Shown here: piece by piece, positions 35,971-44,878 of the stretch | Layout: every line of letters begins with the position of its first letter | Position numbering within the stretch: position 1 is the stretch's first letter | Origin: Limosilactobacillus difficilis | GTDB lineage: Bacteria > Bacillota > Bacilli > Lactobacillales > Lactobacillaceae | Reading direction: 5' to 3' | Assembly (NCBI RefSeq): GCF_947387495.1 | Contig: NZ_CANDNU010000001.1 | Span: forward strand, 1 to 64,000 | Length of the DNA: 64,000 nucleotides | The notes under the pieces: model-generated | The model's database searches: none | Told to the model about the DNA's origin: nothing | The model's input: only the letters and a program-made list of their open reading frames with translations | Made by a program: the position numbers and the translations under genes

Positions 35971-38049
35971 ATGGCTAATACGTATTTACTAGAAGTCGGC
36001 GTAGAAGAGATGCCTGCCCATGTGGTCACACCAAGTATCAAGCAGCTGCACCAGCGAGTTGCTAACTACCTCAAAGAAGAACGCATTTCTTTTGATCAGA
36101 TCAAAGAATTTGCTACTCCGCGGCGGCTGGCTCTGCTCATCTCAGGTCTGAGTGATGAACAGCCTGACATTGACGAGTCAGTTAAAGGCCCAGCCAAAAA
36201 GATTGCCCAGGATGCTGATGGCAATTGGACCAAAGCGGCAATCGGTTTTACCCGTGGTCAGGGCGCAACGGTTGATGATATTGAATTCAAGGAAGTTAAG
36301 GGTGTTGAATACGTCTTTGTTGAAAAGCATATTGCGGGCAAGCCGGTGGCAAAAGTCCTGCAGGGACTGCCAAGTGTCATCACCGCGATGACTTTTCCGA
36401 CTTTGATGAAGTGGGGCTACAATAACCTCCAATTTATCCGGCCAATTCGTTGGCTCGTTTCACTTTTGAATGACCAAGTCGTTCCGTTTAAGATCTTGGA
36501 TGTTACTGCTGGTCGGACGACCCGCGGTCACCGGTTCCTTGGTCATAATCTTGATTTGAAGCAGGCTAGTGATTACGAAGCAGCACTGAAGGATGACTTT
36601 GTGATCGCCGACCAAGCCCAGCGAAAGCAATTGATTGTTGATCAGATTCACCAAATTGCTGCCGCCCACAAGTGGGATGTTGATCGTGACGATAATCTGT
36701 TAGAAGAAGTTAACAACTTGGTTGAATGGCCGACCGCTTTTGCGGGTGACTTTGATCCCAAGTACCTGGAATTGCCTGAAGTGGTTTTGATCACTTCGAT
36801 GCGGGATAATCAGCGTTTCTTCTGTGTTCGTGGCGATGATGGCAAGCTCTTGCCACACTTCATCTCTGTTCGCAATGGTAATGAAAAGCACCTCGCTAAC
36901 GTCATCAAGGGTAATGAACGGGTCTTGGTTCCCCGCTTGGAAGATGCCAAGTTTTTCTACCAGGAAGATCAAAAAATCACCATCAGCCAGTATGTTGAAC
37001 GCTTAAAGCGGGTCAGCTTCCACGACAAAATCGGTTCGATGGCCGAAAAATTAGCCCGGGTGACTGTCTTGGCTCAGTTAATCGGCAAGCAGGTTGGCTT
37101 ATCTGACCAGGAATTGACGGACCTCAAGCGGGCTAGCCAAATCTACAAGTTTGACTTAACTACCCAAATGGTCGGTGAATTTGCCGAATTGCAGGGCTAC
37201 ATGGGTGATATTTACGCCCGCCTGCAGGGTGAAGATGACGCGGTTGCCACGGCCATTCAGGAACAGTACATGCCGGTATCAGCGGAGGGAGCGCTGCCGC
37301 ATACGACTGTCGGGACTGTCCTTTCAATTGCGGATAAGCTTGATAGCATCATGAGCTTTTTTGCGGTCAACATGATTCCGAGTGGTTCCAATGACCCTTA
37401 TGCTTTGCGCAGGCAAGCTTACGGAATCGTTCGTATTATCGCTTCGCGGGGCTGGCAAGTGCCATTGATGGATATGAGCCAGCAGTACAGTGACGCTTTG
37501 AAGCAAGCAGGAGTTGCCAACCAGCTGGACTTTGCCAAACACGCTCGTGATGTGCGCGAGTTCTTCCTGGACCGCTTACGCCAGCTCTTCCACGGCGAAA
37601 AGTTGCGGCATGACATCGTTGACGCTGTGACTGCTACCCGGCAAAATGACATCGATGCTGTGATTGAAGCTGCTAAGGCCTTGGATGAACGGAAAGATAA
37701 GCCGGACTTTAAGGGAGCAATTGAGGCACTAACTCGGGTTTGCCGGCTGGCAAAGAAGGGCAAACTGGCTCCAGATGACTGGCACATTGACCCGCAGCAC
37801 TTTGAAGCCGATTCAGAACAGCAGTTGCTGACTGCAACTAAAGAGCTGCAAGCAAAATTTGCTCAGCAGAGTCTGGCTCAACACCTTGATGGCCTTTTGG
37901 CTTTGGAGCCAGTTATCACAAAATACTTTGATGACAATATGATCATGGCTAAGGATGAAGCTGTTCGGCACAACCGGCTGGCCCAACTCAGTATCATTGC
38001 TCATATGACGGAGGAATTCGGTAACCTTGACAAATTGATTGTCAAGTAG
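35971..38049 (+). CDS. glyS: Glycine--tRNA ligase beta subunit
   Basis: The beta subunit binds tRNA-Gly and is needed with GlyQ for charging. The start YLLEVGVEEMPAHVV and the C-terminal anticodon domain (FFDDNMIM-type motif, here KYFDDNMIMAKDEAVRHNRL) are diagnostic. A central HD-like region is also present. At 692 aa it is full length. It is translationally close to glyQ (2-nt gap) and under the same T box. Confidence 0.96.
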   Translation: MANTYLLEVGVEEMPAHVVTPSIKQLHQRVANYLKEERISFDQIKEFATPRRLALLISGLSDEQPDIDESVKGPAKKIAQDADGNWTKAAIGFTRGQGATVDDIEFKEVKGVEYVFVEKHIAGKPVAKVLQGLPSVITAMTFPTLMKWGYNNLQFIRPIRWLVSLLNDQVVPFKILDVTAGRTTRGHRFLGHNLDLKQASDYEAALKDDFVIADQAQRKQLIVDQIHQIAAAHKWDVDRDDNLLEEVNNLVEWPTAFAGDFDPKYLELPEVVLITSMRDNQRFFCVRGDDGKLLPHFISVRNGNEKHLANVIKGNERVLVPRLEDAKFFYQEDQKITISQYVERLKRVSFHDKIGSMAEKLARVTVLAQLIGKQVGLSDQELTDLKRASQIYKFDLTTQMVGEFAELQGYMGDIYARLQGEDDAVATAIQEQYMPVSAEGALPHTTVGTVLSIADKLDSIMSFFAVNMIPSGSNDPYALRRQAYGIVRIIASRGWQVPLMDMSQQYSDALKQAGVANQLDFAKHARDVREFFLDRLRQLFHGEKLRHDIVDAVTATRQNDIDAVIEAAKALDERKDKPDFKGAIEALTRVCRLAKKGKLAPDDWHIDPQHFEADSEQQLLTATKELQAKFAQQSLAQHLDGLLALEPVITKYFDDNMIMAKDEAVRHNRLAQLSIIAHMTEEFGNLDKLIVK

Positions 38050-38119
38050 TAAATTAAAATAGCATTGGCAAATTAGTATGCCCTTAGTGGCGCTTTTTTG
38101 CCTTTCGTGGTAAATAAGG

Positions 38120-38153
38120 GGAAGGTCGCGTTCGTATTAGAAGGCGACCTTTC
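38120..38153 (+). promoter_or_regulatory. Hairpin in the dnaG leader
   Basis: GGAAGGTCGC (38120-38129) pairs with GCGACCTTTC (38144-38153), 10 bp with one G-U, around a 14-nt loop. There is no long U tract, so a simple terminator is unlikely. It lies 34 nt before the dnaG start and may tune read-through or stability in the glyS-dnaG gap. Confidence 0.4.
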
Positions 38154-38186
38154 TGTGCTAATAATCAAGTTAAGAGGGGTGAGTGC

Positions 38187-40070
38187 GTGGCTCGTGTTTC
38201 AAAAGATTTTGTGGACACCGTTCGTAACACCGTTGACATTGCTGATGTTATTGGCCAGTATGTCCAGCTTCGGCCAGCTGGTAAATCCTTAATGGCGCTT
38301 TGCCCTTTCCATGATGAGCGAACCCCTTCCTTTTCGGTCGACGAAAAAAAGCAATTTTTCTATTGTTTCAGTTGTCACCGTGGTGGGGATGTTTTCACCT
38401 TTTTGGAGGATCTCAAAAACGAATCCTTTGCCGAAGCCCTCGCCGAAGTGGCAAACTTTGCTCATCTTTCGATGCCAGCGGACTGGCAAGCCCAGACTGA
38501 GAAGAAAACAAATTCTGGAGCCTCTTCTCGTTATCACCAGCTTGTAAGTCTTCAACAGCAGGCAATGGAGCTTTACCATCATGTCTTGATGCATACCGCT
38601 GCGGGTGAGCCTGGCCGTCGCTATTTAAAGCGGCGCGGAATGACGCGTGAGATGATCGACCAGTTTCACATTGGTTTTGCTCCTGAACAGCGGATTTTAA
38701 AGCAGTATTTTACCGAGAAGAAGGTTGATTACCAGTTGCTTCGCCAATCAGGCCTGTTTACGACTGGACGGGGTGATGCAGAGGAACTGACTGATCGTTT
38801 TATCAATCGGCTGATGTTCCCAATCCTAAATGGTAACGGCCAAGTGATCGCCTTCTCTGGGCGATTGCTAACGACGCGGGGCACGGATCTGCCGAAGTAC
38901 TTAAACAGTCCGGATACGCCAATTTTCGACAAAAGTCAGCTATTGTTTAATTACGATCAGGCAAAAACGGCTGCGCGCAAGGCAGGCAAACTAATCCTAT
39001 TTGAAGGATTCATGGATGTTATTTCGGCTTTTAGCGCTGGTGTCAAGAATGGGGTTGCCTCGATGGGAACGAGTTTTACTGGAGAGCAGGTCCAATTGAT
39101 TGTGTCGACAACGGCCCAGCTTGATATTTGCTATGATGGCGACGATCCTGGGCAAAATGCCATCAACCGGGCACTGAAGCTGATTAACCAAGAAGCCCGA
39201 CGTCCTTTGACTCTGCGGGTAGTTCAGTTGCCGGCAGGGATTGATCCTGATGAGTATATCCAGAAATATGGGGGAGCCCAATTTCGCCAGTTTTTGAACC
39301 ACCATGAGGAATCGCCGGTGAGTTTTCAGCTTCGCTATCTACGGCGAGGTTTAGACCTGACCAACCAAGCGGAACGGCTAAGCTACCTCAATGCCGCTTT
39401 AGCGGTGGTAGCAACGGAGAAAGATCCCCTTGGTCGTGACATGTATGTTCAGCAGTTAGCTCAGGAATTCAAATTAGATTCTCAAGCCTTGGCGGCCCAG
39501 TTACAGACTATTTTGCACCGGCGGGGTGGGAGTGAACACCAGACAGTGCATCGTCATTTTGCTAGGCAAAACGGGCGAGCCACACCCCAGATTGATACCG
39601 CAGTGGCAGATCAGCCTAGCCAGACGGAGCAGGCGGAGCAGATGCTGTTTTATTCCTTGCTGGCTGATGATGGTAGCTATGAACGTTTACGAGCGAATGC
39701 CGCACAATTTAGTTTTCCGGATCGATCATATGATCAGCTATACCACATTTTTCAGCAGGTCCAGGCAACAGCTCCGGATCGTTTGGTTCGGCCTGATGAC
39801 TTAATGGCAAAGCTGCCGGATGCTAATTTAAAGGCGTTATTGGCTTCTATTCAAGCCCGGTCAAATAAACAAGTCCTTAGTGAGCGGGCTTTTGATGATC
39901 TGGTTCGCTTCTTGACACAAAAGGTTCCTTTGGACGCTCAAATTGAAAAGACCAAGGCAGCCTTACAAGAAGCCAGTGCGGTTCACAATGACGATCTTGA
40001 AACAACATTAACTGCGAAACTCGTGCAGTTGTATGCTCAGCAACAACAACTCAAAACGGAGGAAAGTTAA
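38187..40070 (+). CDS. dnaG: DNA primase
   Basis: DnaG synthesises RNA primers at the replication fork. The N-terminal zinc-binding domain has [13 protein letters not shown] and [12 protein letters not shown]. The TOPRIM polymerase core shows LFEGFMDVI and [13 protein letters not shown]-terminal helicase-interaction region follows and is divergent. At 627 aa the length is normal. The start is a GTG at 38187 preceded by GAGGGGTGA. rpoD follows with a 1-nt gap and its ribosome site (GGAGG) lies inside dnaG, so the two are coupled, as in the classic macromolecular-synthesis operon. Confidence 0.96.
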   Translation: MARVSKDFVDTVRNTVDIADVIGQYVQLRPAGKSLMALCPFHDERTPSFSVDEKKQFFYCFSCHRGGDVFTFLEDLKNESFAEALAEVANFAHLSMPADWQAQTEKKTNSGASSRYHQLVSLQQQAMELYHHVLMHTAAGEPGRRYLKRRGMTREMIDQFHIGFAPEQRILKQYFTEKKVDYQLLRQSGLFTTGRGDAEELTDRFINRLMFPILNGNGQVIAFSGRLLTTRGTDLPKYLNSPDTPIFDKSQLLFNYDQAKTAARKAGKLILFEGFMDVISAFSAGVKNGVASMGTSFTGEQVQLIVSTTAQLDICYDGDDPGQNAINRALKLINQEARRPLTLRVVQLPAGIDPDEYIQKYGGAQFRQFLNHHEESPVSFQLRYLRRGLDLTNQAERLSYLNAALAVVATEKDPLGRDMYVQQLAQEFKLDSQALAAQLQTILHRRGGSEHQTVHRHFARQNGRATPQIDTAVADQPSQTEQAEQMLFYSLLADDGSYERLRANAAQFSFPDRSYDQLYHIFQQVQATAPDRLVRPDDLMAKLPDANLKALLASIQARSNKQVLSERAFDDLVRFLTQKVPLDAQIEKTKAALQEASAVHNDDLETTLTAKLVQLYAQQQQLKTEES

Positions 40071-40071
40071 T

Positions 40072-41214
40072 ATGGCAAAGAGTAAGAAAAAGAATGTTAT
40101 GATTTCCAACTTAGATCACTTTGACCAAAAAGATTATGACGCCGCAGTTGGTAAATTAATCCGCAAGTATAAGAAAGCTAAGCAGATCAAGTACAGTGAT
40201 CTGACCAAAGAATTGGCACAACCGTTTGAGTTAAACGCTGATGGAATGGACAACTTGATTCAAAATGTTGAAGATGCCGGTATTAGTGTTGTTGACGAAA
40301 ACGGTGAGCCGGACCCGCGCGCACTGAAGGCCACGGAAAAGCTAACCAAGAAGGCGATGAAGGATACGAGTGCGCCTTCCAGTGTCAAGATTAACGACCC
40401 TGTGCGGATGTACTTGAAGGAAATTGGGCGGGTACCATTGCTGACAGCCGACCAGGAAGTCGAATTGGCGCTGCGAATTGAAAAAGGCGACGAGGAAGCC
40501 AAGCAGGAGTTGGCCGAAGCTAATCTTCGGTTGGTGGTTTCGATTGCTAAGCGTTATGTCGGTCGGGGGATGCAGTTCCTTGACTTGATTCAGGAAGGGA
40601 ACATGGGGCTGATGAAGGCTGTCGAAAAGTTCGACTACCGGAAGGGCTTCAAATTTTCCACTTACGCGACATGGTGGATTCGGCAAGCAATTACGCGGGC
40701 AATTGCCGATCAGGCGCGGACGATTCGGATTCCGGTTCATATGGTTGAAACGATCAATAAATTGATTCGGATTCAGCGACAACTGCTTCAGGACCTCGGA
40801 CGGGAACCACTGCCCGAAGAAATTGGGGCGGAAATGGACATGCCGACCTCCAAGGTGCGTGATATCTTGAAGATCGCTCAGGAACCGGTTTCTCTGGAAA
40901 CGCCAATTGGTGAAGAAGACGATTCCCACCTTGGGGACTTCATTGAAGACCAGGATGCAACGAGTCCGGCCGACCACGCCGCCAACGAGATGATGAAAAA
41001 GCAGCTGGAAAACGTTCTGGACACGTTGACGGACCGGGAAGAAAACGTCTTGCGGCTTCGTTTCGGCCTCGATGACGGACGGACGCGGACCTTGGAAGAA
41101 GTCGGAAAGGTCTTTGGTGTTACGCGTGAACGGATTCGGCAAATCGAAGCCAAGGCGCTCCGCAAGCTCCGTCATCCGTCACGGTCCAAGCAACTGAAGG
41201 ATTTTCTGGAATAA
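40072..41214 (+). CDS. rpoD: Primary RNA polymerase sigma factor (SigA/RpoD)
   Basis: This is the housekeeping sigma factor. Region 1.1 is short, as in Firmicutes. Region 1.2 begins at [11 protein letters not shown]. Region 2 contains [20 protein letters not shown] and [20 protein letters not shown] (core binding, -10 melting). Region 3 follows. Region 4.2 is [20 protein letters not shown], the -35 helix-turn-helix. At 380 aa from the ATG at 40072 it is complete. GGAGGAAAG at 40058-40066 fits this start; an in-frame start at 40033 inside dnaG lacks support. Confidence 0.97.
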   Translation: MAKSKKKNVMISNLDHFDQKDYDAAVGKLIRKYKKAKQIKYSDLTKELAQPFELNADGMDNLIQNVEDAGISVVDENGEPDPRALKATEKLTKKAMKDTSAPSSVKINDPVRMYLKEIGRVPLLTADQEVELALRIEKGDEEAKQELAEANLRLVVSIAKRYVGRGMQFLDLIQEGNMGLMKAVEKFDYRKGFKFSTYATWWIRQAITRAIADQARTIRIPVHMVETINKLIRIQRQLLQDLGREPLPEEIGAEMDMPTSKVRDILKIAQEPVSLETPIGEEDDSHLGDFIEDQDATSPADHAANEMMKKQLENVLDTLTDREENVLRLRFGLDDGRTRTLEEVGKVFGVTRERIRQIEAKALRKLRHPSRSKQLKDFLE

Positions 41215-41230
41215 GATGGTTTGAACCACA

Positions 41231-41281
41231 AAAAAGGGCTTGATATCACGGATTGTAAATCCCCAATATCAAGCCTTTTTG
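41231..41281. terminator. Bidirectional terminator between rpoD and ltrA-like gene
   Basis: AAAAAGGGCTTGATAT (41231-41246) pairs with ATATCAAGCCTTTTT (41266-41280), a stem of about 15 bp with A and T tracts on the two sides. It ends both convergent transcripts. Confidence 0.85.
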
Positions 41282-41297
41282 CATTTAGAAGTTCTAT

Positions 41298-42416
41298 TTA
41301 CTTTGTCCCCATTAATTTATAGTATAGTCTGATCATCATTCCGGTATTCAGGAGTGAGAGGATAGTGGTCGTCAGGGTAATCACCAGTATCGATGAAGAT
41401 TGAATACAGATGAAGTAAGCAATAACAATTGAAATTGCTAAAACAAGAAGATTCAGTTGTTTAGATAATTGAACTCGTTGCTTATTGTAATGGCTGGCTA
41501 AGATTATCCCAAGGTAGAATAATAGAATGCCTAAGTATAAGCACGATACGGCAAAGTTGTGGTTGGCATGTTCTTCAGCGATAAACTTTAAGGACACGGT
41601 AATCAAACTCAGCCCGAATAAGTTGAAGTAGTGCAGGTAAATCAAAAGGTTACCGGTTTCGTGTCTTTGCTTTTCGTTAATTAAGTGATCAAATTCAACA
41701 ATGTAGCTGAAGTACAGGGTGACCACGATTAGGAAGACGAAGACGGATACGAGATTGAAAGTTTGGGGCCGAAAATAATCAGCAATTCCGATGATCGTTT
41801 CACCAAAGGTTATGATAATCAAGAGGGTGAGCCGCTCAAGTAAGTGGGAAAAGATGATCGGATGCTGACGGGTATATTTGCCGGTCGTTGCTGGCAAGAG
41901 CCAACTGATGATAATGCCCAGAAAGGCAATCCAGCGGCCAGCATGATTATCAAAAAGACCACCGATGAAAAGAGTTACCGTTCGCAGGAGCAGAATTAAT
42001 GAAAAAACCTTGGCAATAGCCTGGTCATGATGGTTATTGCTCCTGAGATAGACGATTAAGTATTCGATCATTAGGGTTAATGATAAAAGGCCAGCTGCAA
42101 AAAAGAAACTTTGCAAGTGTTGGACGCTCGTCTCCGTAAAGGCATTGGCCATATACAGGAGAATTCCCATATCAATGAAGTAGAAAATAATATCTTTCCA
42201 TGACGATTTTCCGTAACGGTTAGTGAAGACCGATTGAAACATCCATGAATTGATAAAGACGATTACAATGACAGCAAAGACAAGAAAAGAAGTTGGGTTA
42301 ACGATCCCGTGCTCGAGGTGGTGAATTAGCGCGGTCGCTTGCGATAACGTGTAGGCAAAGACCAAGTCGTAAAACAGTTCAATCATCGAAACACGTTTGG
42401 TGAGGATCTGATCCAT
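41298..42416 (-). CDS. Low-temperature-requirement A (LtrA) family membrane protein
   Basis: This 372-aa protein has about ten or eleven membrane helices. The LtrA signature is seen at the N terminus (KRVSMIELFYDLVFAYTLSQ) and later in IIITFGETIIGIADYF. The family was named from a Listeria cold-growth mutant; its transport substrate or reaction is not known. GGAGGTGAAGGA lies directly before the ATG on the minus strand. Base composition and codon use look more AT-rich than the flanking housekeeping genes. The ABM gene lies 28 nt upstream on the same strand. Confidence 0.85.
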   Translation of the reverse strand: MDQILTKRVSMIELFYDLVFAYTLSQATALIHHLEHGIVNPTSFLVFAVIVIVFINSWMFQSVFTNRYGKSSWKDIIFYFIDMGILLYMANAFTETSVQHLQSFFFAAGLLSLTLMIEYLIVYLRSNNHHDQAIAKVFSLILLLRTVTLFIGGLFDNHAGRWIAFLGIIISWLLPATTGKYTRQHPIIFSHLLERLTLLIIITFGETIIGIADYFRPQTFNLVSVFVFLIVVTLYFSYIVEFDHLINEKQRHETGNLLIYLHYFNLFGLSLITVSLKFIAEEHANHNFAVSCLYLGILLFYLGIILASHYNKQRVQLSKQLNLLVLAISIVIAYFICIQSSSILVITLTTTILSLLNTGMMIRLYYKLMGTK

Positions 42417-42444
42417 TCCTTCACCTCCTTAGTTTTATTCAGAT

Positions 42445-42771
42445 TTACTTTCGTAGGAATTTATTGTCTTGGTTTGGTAATTTTTCGGGGACAAAACGTT
42501 CTGCCCGCATATGCAGATCATATTTCTCCCGCAATTTCGCAAGTTCAGTCATCATAGGCGAGTCGTGATCGGCATCAAGCGCTTCCTGACTTTCCCAGGA
42601 ATCGATGAGCAACACCGTATGCGGGTCATTTAGTGGCTGGAAGTATTCATAACGCAAATTGCCTGGCTGCTGACGAATTTGATCAGCAATCCCACGACTT
42701 TCCATTTCTTGGACGAATTTTTGGGCGTTGTCATTTTCACCAGTGTAATAAAGATTCATCGTAAAACTCAT
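42445..42771 (-). CDS. ABM-domain monooxygenase-like protein
   Basis: This is a small soluble protein of 108 aa with the dimeric ferredoxin-like ABM fold. It shows LRYEYFQPLNDPHTVLLIDS, followed by W-E-S-Q-E-A-L-D and H-D-S-P-M-M. Members include quinol monooxygenases (YgiN type) and haem- or peroxide-linked enzymes; a specific reaction cannot be assigned. GGAGGAAC precedes the start on the minus strand. It is probably cotranscribed with the LtrA-like gene and divergent from the amidohydrolase gene. Confidence 0.82.
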   Translation of the reverse strand: MSFTMNLYYTGENDNAQKFVQEMESRGIADQIRQQPGNLRYEYFQPLNDPHTVLLIDSWESQEALDADHDSPMMTELAKLREKYDLHMRAERFVPEKLPNQDNKFLRK

Positions 42772-42865
42772 TATTGTTCCTCCTTTTCCCCATATTTTAA
42801 ATTATTGAATTGAAAGATGCTACTATAATTGAATTGTGGCTAAAAGAATAATTGAGGTGATTAGG

Positions 42866-43783
42866 ATGAAAATTGATGCCTTTGCCCATATTCTGCCAGC
42901 AAAATTCTACCAACAGATGCTGGCAATTGACCCACAGATTCCCACAAAATATCCATTCATTAAGATTAAAACGCTTATTGATATGGACACGCGGCTAAGT
43001 AAGTGGCCAGATAAGTCGATCAAACAAGTAATTTCACTGGTGAATATCAATCCCGAAGATTATGTCAGCTCTGATAAATCTGCCAAACTATGTCACGCCG
43101 CAAATCAAGAACTGAGTACGATCGTCAGTGCTCATCCAGACTCTTTTGCTGCTGGTATTGCTATCTTACCAATGAATAATATTAAAGAGGCGGTAAAGGT
43201 TATTAACGAGGTCGCTAAAAGTCCTGTTTTGGTTGGTGCCCAGATCTATACTCGTCATCTTGGTAAAAGCATTGCTGACCCAGAATTTAGGCCTGTTTTA
43301 TCCCGGGCAGCTGAGCTTGGTATTCCATTATGGTTACACCCAGTTTTCGATCAACGGAAACCAGATAATGAATTAGTATTCTCCTGGGAATATGAATTAT
43401 CACAAGCGATGTTAGACTTGGTGCAAAGCGATCTCTTTGAAAAATATCCGGCAATCAAGATAATTGTTCATCATGCTGGAGCGATGGTGCTGTTTTTTGC
43501 TGGCCGAATTGAACATATCTTGGACCAGGTCCACGCAGCTGATTTTAGGAAGTTTTACGTTGACATGGCGATCCTCGGTAATCCGGCGGCTCTGCAATTG
43601 ACAATTGACTATTACGGGATTGACCACGTTCTCTTTGGCACTGATGCGCCCTTTGCGGTTCAACCGAGCGGAGCCAGTGGGATTATTATTGACGCTATTA
43701 ATAGTCTCGACCTATCAAAGGACGATTTAGCGAAACTTTACCATGGTAATTACGCGCGATTAGTTGCAGAGAAATCATTTTAA
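42866..43783 (+). CDS. Amidohydrolase family protein (ACMSD-like)
   Basis: A TIM-barrel amidohydrolase of 305 aa in the Amidohydro_2 group, which includes decarboxylases such as ACMSD and 5-carboxyvanillate decarboxylase. Conserved sites are LWLHPVF (His), IKIIVHHAGAMVLFFAGRI (His pair) and HVLFGTDAPF (Asp). The N-terminal metal motif is MKIDAFAHILP, so the first His of the usual HxH is replaced by Phe. The ATG at 42866 has GAGGTGA 5 nt upstream; a longer in-frame start at 42836 has no ribosome site. Substrate unknown. A strong bidirectional terminator follows. Confidence 0.82.
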   Translation: MKIDAFAHILPAKFYQQMLAIDPQIPTKYPFIKIKTLIDMDTRLSKWPDKSIKQVISLVNINPEDYVSSDKSAKLCHAANQELSTIVSAHPDSFAAGIAILPMNNIKEAVKVINEVAKSPVLVGAQIYTRHLGKSIADPEFRPVLSRAAELGIPLWLHPVFDQRKPDNELVFSWEYELSQAMLDLVQSDLFEKYPAIKIIVHHAGAMVLFFAGRIEHILDQVHAADFRKFYVDMAILGNPAALQLTIDYYGIDHVLFGTDAPFAVQPSGASGIIIDAINSLDLSKDDLAKLYHGNYARLVAEKSF

Positions 43784-43794
43784 AATTAGCTCAC

Positions 43795-43850
43795 AAAAAG
43801 TGCCTCATAATCGTTAGACCTTTGTCTGACAATTATGAGGCATTTTTATT
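43795..43850. terminator. Bidirectional terminator between amidohydrolase gene and dapF
   Basis: A long stem pairs AAAAAGTGCCTCATAAT (43795-43811) with ATTATGAGGCATTTTT (about 43832-43847), with inner GTTAGAC/GTCTGAC pairing. Both sides carry A or T tracts. Confidence 0.88.
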
Positions 43851-43864
43851 AATTAAAGGATGGA

Positions 43865-44872
43865 TTAACGAACTTGGAGACTGTTGATTTTCGGCATTGA
43901 CTGGACAAATTGCTGGTAAGCGGCTTGTTCGTCCGTTACCTGAATTTTAACGCGATCCGGCTCGACATTGGCTTGATGCAGGTCGCCTTCATTTACAGTA
44001 ATGTGGTGGGTAAAGGTGGCGTTGCCGATCAATTCGATCCAGTAGCGATCAAGGTCGCGGTGCACAATCGTCTTCACCATCCCGCCTGGATTGTAGACGG
44101 TAATGGTTTGGTCCATTTGAGCGTGTTCCGGATGGGTCAGTACAAAGGCCAGGCTGGTGGCAGACATGCCCGTTCCACAAGCGTTGGTGAAGCCGACCCC
44201 GCGCTCGTAGGTGCGGACGAATAGCTGATTGTCGCCGAGAATCTGGGCAAAGTTGACGTTGACCCCGTCGCTAAAGTAAGGATTATTGCCGTTGAGCCAC
44301 TTTCCTAACTGGCCGAGCAGAGGTCCAGTTAAGGTTGCTTCGTCCATGAAACTGATCAAGTGGGGATTTGGCACGGCAATGGCAGAAAACTTCATCGCCG
44401 GGGCAAATTCTGGCACGTAATCATCCAGCAGGCGTTCATGACCGACATTGTCAAGCGGCATTGCCTCGCGGTTAAAACGGACCGGAGAAATTTCTACCGC
44501 GTAGGCGGGAACCCCAGCGGCAAAATCGGCATGCTTGCGGACGTGCAGGTCGGCATCCTGGGTCTGGACGACGAAATGATCGCGCCCCAGTTTTTCTGCC
44601 AGGTAGCGACTAACGGTCCGCAAACCGTTACCGCACATTGAAGCAAACGATCCGTCAGCATTGACAACTTGCATCCGGCCGGCAACTTGTTCATGGGTTC
44701 CTTTGTCAACCACTAAGAGCCCGTCAGCCCCGCCGAGGATTCCGCTTTGCGGATCGCACAGCTGAACCCCAAGGGCACTGAGTTCTTTTTTTGACAGCGG
44801 CGTGGTGAGTTCGGTTTGGTCAAGGATGAAGAAGCAGTTTTGTGATCCGTGGACCTTTATTAATTCAGTCAT
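43865..44872 (-). CDS. dapF: Diaminopimelate epimerase
   Basis: DapF converts LL-diaminopimelate to meso-diaminopimelate, the last step before decarboxylation to lysine. The two catalytic cysteines are present: Cys80 in SMCGNGLRTV and Cys232 in TNACGTGMSAT. At 335 aa it is longer than the usual 270-285 aa; the surplus is mainly C-terminal (after about residue 280, HHITVNEGDLHQAN onward). It is 6 nt downstream of lysC on the minus strand and cotranscribed with it. Unlike the other lysine genes it is not behind the lysine riboswitch. Confidence 0.94.
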   Translation of the reverse strand: MTELIKVHGSQNCFFILDQTELTTPLSKKELSALGVQLCDPQSGILGGADGLLVVDKGTHEQVAGRMQVVNADGSFASMCGNGLRTVSRYLAEKLGRDHFVVQTQDADLHVRKHADFAAGVPAYAVEISPVRFNREAMPLDNVGHERLLDDYVPEFAPAMKFSAIAVPNPHLISFMDEATLTGPLLGQLGKWLNGNNPYFSDGVNVNFAQILGDNQLFVRTYERGVGFTNACGTGMSATSLAFVLTHPEHAQMDQTITVYNPGGMVKTIVHRDLDRYWIELIGNATFTHHITVNEGDLHQANVEPDRVKIQVTDEQAAYQQFVQSMPKINSLQVR

Positions 44873-44878
44873 TATTAA

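Noticed and set aside
38079-38114. Possible 11-codon leader peptide before dnaG (ATG CCC TTA ... TGG TAA)
   Set aside because: No ribosome site, no codon run that would fit attenuation, and its length is expected by chance.
40342-41175. Long open frame on the minus strand opposite rpoD
   Set aside because: Shadow of the GC-rich third positions of rpoD; no start signal or recognisable protein.
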